Assembly (NCBI GenBank): GCA_030635945.1 | Contig: DAOVXW010000025.1 | Span: forward strand, 1 to 7,664 | Length of the DNA stretch: 7,664 nt | Origin: Dehalococcoidia bacterium | Lineage (GTDB): Bacteria > Chloroflexota > Dehalococcoidia > Dehalococcoidales > G020351185 | Reading direction: 5' to 3' | Shown: piece by piece, positions 1 through 6,002 of the stretch | Layout: the number at the start of each line of letters is the position of its first letter | Position numbering within the stretch: the first letter of the stretch is position 1 | Notes under the pieces: model-generated | What the model was told of the DNA's origin: nothing | Database searches by the model: none | What the model saw: only the letters and a program-made list of their open reading frames with translations | Program-made: the position numbers and the translations under genes

Positions 1-1
1 C

Positions 2-616
2 ATCCTGTCCCTGGTCGGTGATGAAATCAGAAACAGCGTGGCTGCCCATCTTTCAGATGGTGAAAATGAACAGGCTACTGAAAACCTGCTTGCTGGCGTA
101 GCCATCATCTTCCCCCTGCCCCGTGAAATAAACGCCCAGGTTTTGTCACAGATGAAACCGGAACAGGTGGAAGATAAGCTGATAGAGTATGCCGGTGCGC
201 TCTATGATAAAAGGGAAGAGGAGATGGAGCCGAAAAATATGCGGATACTGGAGCGGCTGGTTATGTTGCGCACCATTGACAGCCTGTGGGTGGAGCATCT
301 AACTGCGATTGATTATATGCGCCAGGGGATAGGTTTACAGGCAGTAGCCCAGCAGAATCCACTAATAGCCTACAAACGCAAAAGCCACGAGATGTTCCAG
401 GAGCTGATGGCGACTATACAACATAGCGTGGTGCATACGATATACCGCATGGGTATTAAAAAAGGAGCCCCGCCACCACGCCCGGCGCCATCCGCTACTA
501 TTGCCCACGGAGGCGAGGGAGTAAAAACACCCGGGACAATCGGTAAAAAGGTGGGCAGAAACGACCCCTGCCCCTGCGGCAGCGGCAAAAAATACAAAAA
601 ATGCTGCGGGAAATAA
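2..616 (+). CDS. secA: Preprotein translocase ATPase SecA, C-terminal part (5' end outside window)
   Basis: SecA is the cytosolic ATPase motor that pushes unfolded preproteins through the SecYEG channel. Only the last 204 codons are present; the frame is open to the left edge, so the DEAD-type nucleotide-binding domains lie outside. The visible part has the end of the wing/helical scaffold region: the segment IDSLWVEHL...[10 protein letters not shown] (about visible residues 92-112) and [19 protein letters not shown] (about 119-137) match the conserved C-terminal helices of SecA. A proline-rich linker follows, then the SEC-C zinc motif near residues 185-203 ([12 protein letters not shown], then CC), with cysteines at 190, 192, 201 and 202. 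In the family this tail binds zinc and contacts SecB or ribosomes. The tail is intact and ends normally. The internal GTG at 38 is not the gene start. The next gene begins 6 bases after the stop, so the two are probably cotranscribed. Confidence 0.96.
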   Translation: MLSLVGDEIRNSVAAHLSDGENEQATENLLAGVAIIFPLPREINAQVLSQMKPEQVEDKLIEYAGALYDKREEEMEPKNMRILERLVMLRTIDSLWVEHLTAIDYMRQGIGLQAVAQQNPLIAYKRKSHEMFQELMATIQHSVVHTIYRMGIKKGAPPPRPAPSATIAHGGEGVKTPGTIGKKVGRNDPCPCGSGKKYKKCCGK

Positions 617-622
617 ATCCCA

Positions 623-1315
623 ATGAACACTAAACCCCAAAAACAAGCCTCCCCCCTCACCTCACCTGAAGACAAGGTGATAAGGCAGTTCAGGGAGGCC
701 ATTACTTCTGGCAAGCATTGGTATGTCGCCTTGTTGGAGGCTATCGGGCGATGGCAAACGGCTGAGGAGATAGTGGAGAGGCAGAGCTACAAATACATCA
801 TAGATTGCGAAGCTTTTGACTGGCTGCTGCTGGCAGAGCGGCTGTGCCTGGCGGTGGATAAGCTGCTGCCCGAAAATGAAAAGTTAGCCCTCCTCTTTCA
901 CGGCAAACCGCCGCTGGATTTTACCGCAGACGAGTTCAAAGAGTTTATCGGTGACCAAAAATACCGGCAGCACCTCAACTATTTCTATGGCATCACCGCC
1001 GAGGAAGCCCTGCTCCAGGCTGTTGAGGACGAGGTGCGCAAGGAAAGGCATTCTCTGGGAAGGAATAAAGAGCAGGATATATCCGATGAAGCTTATCGCC
1101 GCATATACGGTGCCATCCGTCAGGATTTGCTGGAACTTTTCAGGCAGGAGAAGGGCTATCACCGAAGCCAGTCCATAAGCCTGACAGAGCTTAAAGAGTT
1201 CACCTACTGGCTATTCAGGTATCGCCTGAGTCACTGCGAAAAGGCGAGGATTGGCAGCGATACCCAGAAAGCTCTGAAATGGTTGAAAAGTAACACCGGC
1301 TATTCACTAAGATAG
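623..1315 (+). CDS. Uncharacterised soluble protein, 230 aa, directly downstream of secA
   Basis: I do not recognise this family. The protein is complete at 230 residues, rich in charged residues and in predicted helix, with no signal peptide or membrane segment, so it is probably cytosolic. Notable stretches are an aromatic-rich segment near residues 50-75 (CEAFDWLLLAERLCLAVDKL), a central segment near 104-126 (DEFKEFIGDQKYRQHLNYF), and a C-terminal segment near 187-222 (LTELKEFTYWLFRYRLSHCEKARIGS, in part) that could be a helical bundle. No metal-binding cysteine cluster, P-loop or other catalytic signature is visible. The ATG at 623 is the only good start; no strong Shine-Dalgarno precedes it (only GGGA at 608-611). 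The 6-base gap after secA suggests translation coupled to that gene. It could be an accessory protein of secretion, but adjacency is the only hint. The coding frame is long, uninterrupted and well spaced, so I am fairly sure it is a real gene. Confidence 0.85.
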   Translation: MNTKPQKQASPLTSPEDKVIRQFREAITSGKHWYVALLEAIGRWQTAEEIVERQSYKYIIDCEAFDWLLLAERLCLAVDKLLPENEKLALLFHGKPPLDFTADEFKEFIGDQKYRQHLNYFYGITAEEALLQAVEDEVRKERHSLGRNKEQDISDEAYRRIYGAIRQDLLELFRQEKGYHRSQSISLTELKEFTYWLFRYRLSHCEKARIGSDTQKALKWLKSNTGYSLR

Positions 1316-1360
1316 GTATCAGACGACCAGAGAGAACAGGGCTACAGTCTTCACCGGCTA

Positions 1361-1389
1361 TTGACACCTTTCGCCGCACTATGTAGAAT
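1361..1389 (+). promoter_or_regulatory. Sigma-70-type promoter for the small membrane protein gene
   Basis: TTGACA at 1361-1366 is a perfect -35 box. It is followed after exactly 17 bases by TAGAAT at 1384-1389, one base away from the -10 consensus. Transcription would start near 1396, giving a 5' leader of about 50 bases before the ATG at 1447. The 8-bp palindrome AACCGGTT (1391-1398) covers the expected start point and could be an operator, though it is short. A second TTGACA (1397-1402) lies 36 bases downstream but has no well-spaced -10. The promoter separates the membrane protein gene from the secA unit. Confidence 0.75.
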
Positions 1390-1432
1390 TAACCGGTTGA
1401 CACTGCTGGAAAGAAGCAACACTTAATTTGTC

Positions 1433-1438
1433 AGGAGG
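1433..1438 (+). promoter_or_regulatory. Consensus Shine-Dalgarno site AGGAGG
   Basis: A full AGGAGG lies 8 bases before the ATG at 1447. It fixes that start and predicts efficient translation of the small membrane protein. It is the strongest ribosome-binding site in the window. Confidence 0.85.
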
Positions 1439-1446
1439 AAAGTATA

Positions 1447-1827
1447 ATGCGCAATCTGAATCTTAAAATAGCCCTGATTATCTACGGAGCGATACATATA
1501 GTCTGGGGTTTTATGATGCTCTTCGCGCCGGATACAATGACAGAATTCTCCGGCTTTGAGATAGCAACTTCCGCCGAGTATTTCCTTGTCCTGTTAGGCG
1601 CCGCCTTTGTCGCCGTTGGCGTCTGGTTCATAATGACCGCCCTTGACATCGTGAATAATGTCGGCGGTATCAAGTTTGCCGTACTGTGGTCGGCTATAAT
1701 GCTGGTAGCACCGTTGTTCAGCCTATGGCTGGAATACATAGACTTCGGCCACATATGGTTTATAGTGGCAATAAACTTCGTTTTCTGCGGGGCTTTTCTT
1801 GTGTTCTATCCTCGCGTTACAGACTAG
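1447..1827 (+). CDS. Small four-helix integral membrane protein, function unknown
   Basis: The product has 126 residues and is mostly hydrophobic. Four membrane-spanning segments are visible, at about residues 7-27, 45-66, 76-97 and 102-121. They are joined by short loops containing acidic residues (PDTMTEF near 28-34, LEYIDFG near 95-101). The start MRNLNLKIALIIYGAIHIVWG and the overall shape resemble small DoxX-like or DUF4345-like membrane proteins, but I cannot assign a family with confidence. There is no cysteine pair, histidine cluster or catalytic motif to suggest chemistry. The gene has its own near-consensus promoter and a consensus Shine-Dalgarno, so it is probably a single-gene unit and well expressed. 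Its stop codon lies 5 bases from the stop of the convergent valS. It is a real gene judging by start signals, length and coherent hydrophobic pattern; its role is unknown. Confidence 0.85.
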   Translation: MRNLNLKIALIIYGAIHIVWGFMMLFAPDTMTEFSGFEIATSAEYFLVLLGAAFVAVGVWFIMTALDIVNNVGGIKFAVLWSAIMLVAPLFSLWLEYIDFGHIWFIVAINFVFCGAFLVFYPRVTD

Positions 1828-1832
1828 CCGGA

Positions 1833-4493
1833 CTAAAACCTTTTCAGGTGTTCTTCCAGTCGTCCGAGGCTGTCTCTGGCGGATAGCAGCTTGGCTTTCT
1901 CTTTATCAACGACAGCCTGCGGCGCCTTCATTATGAAGTCTTCGTTAGCCAGCATCTTTTCAAGCCGGTTAACATTAGCCTGCACTTGCTCTATTTCTTT
2001 TCTGAGCTTCTGCTGCTCGGCTTGCAGGTCTACCATACTCGCCATCGGAATTACGACTTCGGCTTCCTTTAGCACCAGCACGATGGTGTTTTCAGCCTTA
2101 TGTTCTTCTTTTTTATCCAGGATTTTTACGTTTGCTTTTGCCAGTTTCCCAATAGCTTTAGTATAAGCAGTAATTGCAGGCTTTAATTCGGTAATGTATA
2201 TGGCGGCATCTATTTGTCGGTTTATTTCCACATTATGTTCGGCACGAACATTGCGGATAGAGCGTACTATTTCTATTACAGCTGCCATAACCCGTTCTGC
2301 TTCTCTGTCTCTGGTTTTTTTATCGGCTTCGGGGTAAGCGGCCACCATTATAGAATCAACCGATTGCCTGTCATCCGGTATGCTTTTCTTTATACTCTGC
2401 CACAGCTCTTCGGTAATAAAGGGCATAAACGGGTGTAGCAGGCGCAGTGATTTTTCAAGAATATGAATCAGCACCGGCACAGGGGAAGAGCCTATCGAAT
2501 TAGCACCGAGGCGAATCTTTGCCATCTCAATATACCAGTCGCAGTAGTCGCCCCACAGGAAATCGTGTATCTGGCGTTGTGCCTCGCCGAATTGGTAATC
2601 CTGCATCAGTTTGTCCACATCGGCTATGGTGTCGTTTAAACGGCCTATTATCCAGCGGTCTTCCAGCAGCAGCGATCCTGACTTAATATCCATATCGCCG
2701 TAATAAGACTGGTTGCTCCTGATAACAAAGCGCGCCGCATTCCAGAGCTTGTTGGCGAAGTTTCTTCCCGCCTCCAGCTTTGTGGCAGATAGTTTGGTAT
2801 CATTACCCGGCGATGTGCCGGTGGATACGGCAAAGCGCAGGGCATCGGTGCCGTATTTCTCCAGGGTATCAATCGGATTGAGCACGTTACCACGAAGCTT
2901 GCTCATTTTTTCTCCCCTTTCGTCACGTATCAGCCCATGCAGATAGACTACACTGAAGGGGATGCTACCGGTGTCCTCAATACCCATCATAATCATGCGG
3001 GCTACCCAGAAGAAGAGGATGTCATAGCCGGTTTCCATTACCGTTGTTGGGTAGAAATATCGCAGATCCGGCGTATCATCGGGCCAGCCCAGTGTGGAAT
3101 GAGGCCACAGCGCCGAGCTGAACCAGGTATCCAGCACGTCCGAATCCTGTTGTATATCCTTTGAGCCGCAGTTCTGGCAGGCAGTGGCATCCTCAATGCT
3201 GACCGTCAACTCGCTGCACTGGTTACAATACCAAACCGGTATGCGATGTCCCCACCACAGCTGTCGGGAGATGCACCAGTCTCGGATGTTTTCCATCCAG
3301 TTCAGGTAAACCTTGTTGAAACGCTGCGGAATAATCTTAATACTGCCGCCGGTAACAGCTTCTATCGCCGGTTCCGCCAACGGTTGCATTTTAACGAACC
3401 ATTGCTGGCTGGCTATCGGTTCTATTATGGTACGGCAGCGCTGACAGTGGCCTACGGAGTGTGAGTAAGGTTCAATCTTTACCAGCAACTCTTCCCTTTC
3501 CAGGTCTTTCAATATTGCTTTACGGGCTTCAAAACGGTCAAGCCCTTTATAGGGACCGGCATTTTCATTCATGGTGGCGTCGGGGTTTAATATATTTATT
3601 TTGTCCAATCCCTGTCGCCGGGCAACCTCGAAGTCAACCGGGTCGTGCGCCGGGGTGATTTTAACGGCACCGGTGCCGAACTTCGGGTCAACCGCCTCAT
3701 CAGCCACGATGGGTATTACACGTTTTACTGCCGGCAGGATTACCTTTTTACCGATCAGAGCCTTGAATCGTTTGTCGTCCGGATTGACGGCAACGGCAGT
3801 ATCGCCCAGTATCGTCTCGGGGCGGGTGGTGGCAACGGTTACATATTTGTCATTATCTTCAGCCAGTGGATAACGCACATAATACAGGTTGCCGATCAGT
3901 TCCTGATGGTCCACCTCAAGGTCTGAGAGGGCAGTGGCGCAGCGGGGACACCAGTTTATAATGCGCTCTCCGCGGTATATCAACCCTTTATTGTAGAGAT
4001 TATAGAAAACAGTGCGTACTGCCTTGCTGGGGCCTTCATCCAGTGTAAATGTCTCCCGTTCCCAGTCACATGAAACCCCCAACCGCTGGTGCTGTTTTGT
4101 GATGGTGCTGCGGCAACTTTCAGCCCACTGCCACATCCTCTCCAGGAACTTCTCCCGCCCCAATTGATGACGGTCTGTTCCTTTTTTAGCCAGCAGCTTC
4201 TCCACCACCACCTGGGCGGCGATACCTGAGTGGTCTACTCCCGGTAACCACAGGGTTGGCTCGCCCAGCATACGATGCCAGCGAATCATTATATCTTCCA
4301 AGGTTGCCGTCAGGGCATGCCCCACATGCAGTTCGCCGGTAACATTCGGCGGCGGCATTATAATTACAAAGGGCTTCTTCTCATGATCTATTTTGGATTT
4401 GAAATAGCCCTTCTCTAGCCAGAACCTGTACCACTTTTCCTCAACCTTTTCCGGCTCATAGGCTTTGGGCATTTCATCCGATTTTTGTGTCAT
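1833..4493 (-). CDS. valS: Valyl-tRNA synthetase (ValRS)
   Basis: ValRS attaches valine to tRNA(Val) using ATP in the cytosol and edits mischarged threonine. With the ATG start the protein has 886 residues, normal for the bacterial enzyme. In order: PPPNVTGELHVGHAL with the HIGH-type HVGH (about 56-59); first CxxC (182-185); editing domain with TTRPETILGDTAVAVNP (about 222-238) and GTGAVKITPAHDP (about 274-286); second CxxC (350-353); two more CxxC pairs (423-426, 439-442), so two likely zinc ribbons; VLDTWFSSALWP; the KMSKS loop, here KMSKL (529-533); an anticodon-binding helical domain; and a C-terminal coiled coil (about 822-886) that grips the tRNA elbow. ATG at 4493 was chosen over the TTG just before it because AAAGG lies 8 bases upstream. 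No T-box is visible in the leader. It converges with the small membrane gene, 5 bases apart. The function is certain; the KMSKL variant is the oddity. Confidence 0.98.
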   Translation of the reverse strand: MTQKSDEMPKAYEPEKVEEKWYRFWLEKGYFKSKIDHEKKPFVIIMPPPNVTGELHVGHALTATLEDIMIRWHRMLGEPTLWLPGVDHSGIAAQVVVEKLLAKKGTDRHQLGREKFLERMWQWAESCRSTITKQHQRLGVSCDWERETFTLDEGPSKAVRTVFYNLYNKGLIYRGERIINWCPRCATALSDLEVDHQELIGNLYYVRYPLAEDNDKYVTVATTRPETILGDTAVAVNPDDKRFKALIGKKVILPAVKRVIPIVADEAVDPKFGTGAVKITPAHDPVDFEVARRQGLDKINILNPDATMNENAGPYKGLDRFEARKAILKDLEREELLVKIEPYSHSVGHCQRCRTIIEPIASQQWFVKMQPLAEPAIEAVTGGSIKIIPQRFNKVYLNWMENIRDWCISRQLWWGHRIPVWYCNQCSELTVSIEDATACQNCGSKDIQQDSDVLDTWFSSALWPHSTLGWPDDTPDLRYFYPTTVMETGYDILFFWVARMIMMGIEDTGSIPFSVVYLHGLIRDERGEKMSKLRGNVLNPIDTLEKYGTDALRFAVSTGTSPGNDTKLSATKLEAGRNFANKLWNAARFVIRSNQSYYGDMDIKSGSLLLEDRWIIGRLNDTIADVDKLMQDYQFGEAQRQIHDFLWGDYCDWYIEMAKIRLGANSIGSSPVPVLIHILEKSLRLLHPFMPFITEELWQSIKKSIPDDRQSVDSIMVAAYPEADKKTRDREAERVMAAVIEIVRSIRNVRAEHNVEINRQIDAAIYITELKPAITAYTKAIGKLAKANVKILDKKEEHKAENTIVLVLKEAEVVIPMASMVDLQAEQQKLRKEIEQVQANVNRLEKMLANEDFIMKAPQAVVDKEKAKLLSARDSLGRLEEHLKRF

Positions 4494-4586
4494 CAATTTT
4501 GCCTTTCTGCAACCTGTTTAACAACTTTTCTTTAAGGGCGGCGAGTGGGAATAGATAATGTTTTATTTCTAGCTTTACTGCTTCTT

Positions 4587-4634
4587 TATTTATCTTACTA
4601 TTCGTTTTTTCTATTTATCTTACTATTCGTTTTT
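4587..4634. repeat. Perfect 23-bp tandem direct repeat upstream of valS
   Basis: Copies at 4587-4609 and 4612-4634 are identical over 23 bases and separated by 2 bases, giving a 25-base period. Each copy reads TATTTATCTTACTATTCG followed by five T on the + strand. They lie about 94-141 bases upstream of the valS ATG, where a promoter or operator is expected. Tandem sites for a regulator and simple replication slippage are both possible. Confidence 0.9.
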
Positions 4635-4652
4635 ACCTATAAAGCTTCCCGA

Positions 4653-4710
4653 CGGCGGGTGGTTTGGGAAGTATATGTTAAAAATAACAGCGGAGGGGTG
4701 GTTGGGAGGC
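4653..4710. repeat. Two imperfect G-rich direct repeats
   Basis: The sequences at 4653-4671 (CGGCGGGTGGTTTGGGAAG) and 4691-4709 (CGGAGGGGTGGTTGGGAGG) align with 16 shared bases, two mismatches and one single-base gap on each side. Each has four or more runs of two or more G with very short loops, so two-tier G-quadruplexes are possible on the + strand, which is the template strand for coaBC to valS transcription. Confidence 0.5.
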
Positions 4711-4737
4711 TAGAAACCTGACATACTTTATTCACCC

Positions 4738-5922
4738 TTAACCAATCAGCCCCACCACCCTGTTTAGTACCCTGTCCGCCACCTCTCTTTTGCTCATCAG
4801 GGGCAATTCTTCAACCTTGCCGTTTTTATCTATTATTGTTACCTTATTGGTGTCAGCACCAAAGCCGCTGTCTTTATCGGTAATATCATTGGCTATTATA
4901 AGGTCAAGGTCTTTTCCCTTGAGTTTCTTTTTGGCATTGTTAATTAAATTTTCACTCTCGGCAGCAAAACCAACCTTAATAAAGTCCCCTTTAGTCTCCG
5001 CCAGTATATCCGCTGTCTTCACCAGCTCAAGTGTCAAACCGGCATTATCTTTCTTAATCTTACTGGTGGCGGCGTTTTCAGGCCGGTAGTCAGCCACCGC
5101 CGCTGCCATAACCAATGCATCGGCGTTTTTGACAGCATCGGTTACCGCTTTTTTCATCTCAGTTGCGGTAGCAACATCAATCACCTGCATACCTGTCGTT
5201 TCTGGCAGGCAAGTGGTAGTGGTAACCAGCATAACATCAGCCCCCCTGTCTCTGGCGGCTTCTGCCAAGGCATAGCCCATCTTACCCGATGAGCGGTTGC
5301 CGATATAGCGCACCGGGTCAATCGGTTCCCGGGTACCGCCGGCGGTAATGACGATTTTCCTGCCCGCCATATCACCGCATCTACCCAGTACTTTCCTGAT
5401 TGTACCCAGTATCTTATCTATTTCAGCCAGTCGACCTTTGCCGGTCTTACCCGAAGCCAGGCGGCCATATGCAGGCTCAATAAAGATAAAACCCCTCGCC
5501 TTCAGCTTTTCTATATTCTCCTGCGTAATCGGATTAGCAAACATATTGTCATTCATTGCCGGGGCTATAATAACCGGCGCCTTTGTCGCCAGCACGGTAC
5601 AGGTGAGCATATCGTCAGCCATACCGGCTGCCAGATGGGCGATAATGCTGGCTGTCGCCGGTGCGATAACAACAATGTCCGCCGCCTCTGCCAGCGCCAC
5701 ATGCTCAATGCTGAACTCGGAGGATAACTCCCACATACTGGTTACCACCGGCCATCCGGTAATGCCGCGCAGGGTAAGCGGTGATATAAATCTGGTGGCA
5801 GGCTCGGTCATAACAACCTCAACCTTATCCCCGGATTGGGTCAGTTTGCTGGCGATATCAGCCGCTTTATAGGCAGCGATACTGCCTGTTATACCGAGTA
5901 TTACTGTCTTTTCCTTAATCAA
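4738..5922 (-). CDS. coaBC: Bifunctional phosphopantothenoylcysteine decarboxylase / phosphopantothenate-cysteine ligase CoaBC (Dfp)
   Basis: CoaB couples 4'-phosphopantothenate to cysteine using CTP; CoaC decarboxylates the product to 4'-phosphopantetheine with FMN. Both are steps of coenzyme A synthesis. Numbered from the TTG start (394 aa), the N-terminal flavoprotein domain shows GITGSIAAYKAA (about 10-21), His74 in IEHVALAEAAD, and PAMNDNMF with Asn124. The substrate clamp reads GRLASGKTGKGR, with Ser157 where the E. coli enzyme has Cys158. The CoaB domain shows ITAGGTREPIDPVRYIGNRSSGKMG (in part, about 192-216) and the catalytic lysine in TSKIKK (about 288). TTG was chosen because GGAG lies 6 bases upstream and the residue numbers then run one below those of E. 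coli. The in-frame ATG at 5934 (398 aa) and GTG at 5967 (409 aa) are possible, but no good Shine-Dalgarno precedes the ATG. It follows coaX, which makes its substrate. Confidence 0.96.
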   Translation of the reverse strand: MIKEKTVILGITGSIAAYKAADIASKLTQSGDKVEVVMTEPATRFISPLTLRGITGWPVVTSMWELSSEFSIEHVALAEAADIVVIAPATASIIAHLAAGMADDMLTCTVLATKAPVIIAPAMNDNMFANPITQENIEKLKARGFIFIEPAYGRLASGKTGKGRLAEIDKILGTIRKVLGRCGDMAGRKIVITAGGTREPIDPVRYIGNRSSGKMGYALAEAARDRGADVMLVTTTTCLPETTGMQVIDVATATEMKKAVTDAVKNADALVMAAAVADYRPENAATSKIKKDNAGLTLELVKTADILAETKGDFIKVGFAAESENLINNAKKKLKGKDLDLIIANDITDKDSGFGADTNKVTIIDKNGKVEELPLMSKREVADRVLNRVVGLIG

Positions 5923-5928
5923 AATAAT

Positions 5929-5932
5929 CTCC
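5929..5932 (-). promoter_or_regulatory. Shine-Dalgarno GGAG that supports a TTG start for coaBC
   Basis: On the minus strand GGAG is followed after 6 bases by TTG (5922-5920). The competing ATG (5934-5932) overlaps this site and has only a CCTCCC-containing, anti-Shine-Dalgarno-like stretch in front of it. The site therefore favours initiation at the TTG, which also gives the protein the usual family N-terminus. Confidence 0.5.
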
Positions 5933-5933
5933 A

Positions 5934-5969
5934 TTAAACGGGAGGACTTTCCCGGAGAATTTTGCACAT
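5934..5969 (-). other. Possible 11-codon leader ORF upstream of coaBC
   Basis: An ATG at 5969-5967 with AAGGG 7 bases upstream opens a frame encoding MCKILRESPPV and then TAA. The last A of that stop is the first A of the in-frame ATG of coaBC (TAATG overlap). The frame is +1 relative to coaBC. Such an arrangement can couple translation, but 11 codons are easily produced by chance and there is no conservation evidence here. Confidence 0.2.
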
Positions 5970-6002
5970 AAGTCTACCCTTAAATAGCAGCTGTCCGCAA
6001 GG

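Larger units (their letters stand above)
4494..4737. other. Intergenic region between coaBC and valS: likely terminator/leader space with repeats
   Basis: This is the largest non-coding stretch in the window. Read toward valS it first holds a C-rich part (G-rich on the + strand, 4653-4710), then an A-rich part containing the 23-bp tandem repeat, then about 90 bases to the valS start. A promoter for valS would be expected here, but I could not find a -35/-10 pair I trust. The inverted pair CTTCCC/GGGAAG (4645-4650, 4666-4671) could form a hairpin in the minus-strand transcript, but no U-tract follows. TGTTA/TAACA with a 4-base spacer (4676-4689) is a small palindrome. No open frame with start signals is seen. 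Confidence 0.7.

Noticed and set aside
1294..1362. An 11-bp repeat CACCGGCTATT at 1294-1304 and 1352-1362
   Set aside because: The first copy is inside the coding end of the 230-residue gene and the repeat does not extend in either direction, so chance is likely.
1397..1428. A second promoter starting at the downstream TTGACA
   Set aside because: The best -10-like hexamers (CTTAAT, TTAATT) are 19-20 bases away and match poorly. The upstream pair at 1361/1384 is much better.
1891..3926. Several 65-100 codon + strand frames opposite valS
   Set aside because: All are antisense to conserved ValRS domains, and their translations look like reverse-strand noise.
4494..4496. TTG immediately before the ATG as the valS start
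   Set aside because: AAAGG is 8 bases from the ATG but only 5 from the TTG, and ATG is the stronger initiation codon.
4645..4671. CTTCCC/GGGAAG hairpin as an intrinsic terminator after coaBC
   Set aside because: The loop is long (15 bases), the stem is only 6 bp, and no T-run follows in the direction of transcription. It could still be structural, but I would not call it a terminator.
4494..4737. T-box leader for valS
   Set aside because: The conserved T-box core (AGGGTGG followed by ACCGCG-like bases) is not present on the minus strand, and there is no antiterminator/terminator pair with a T-run.
5348..5872. A 174-codon open frame on the + strand opposite coaBC
   Set aside because: It lies wholly inside the well-supported coaBC gene, and its product is a low-complexity, Ser/Ala/Ile-rich sequence with no recognisable motif. 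It is a shadow of the real gene.
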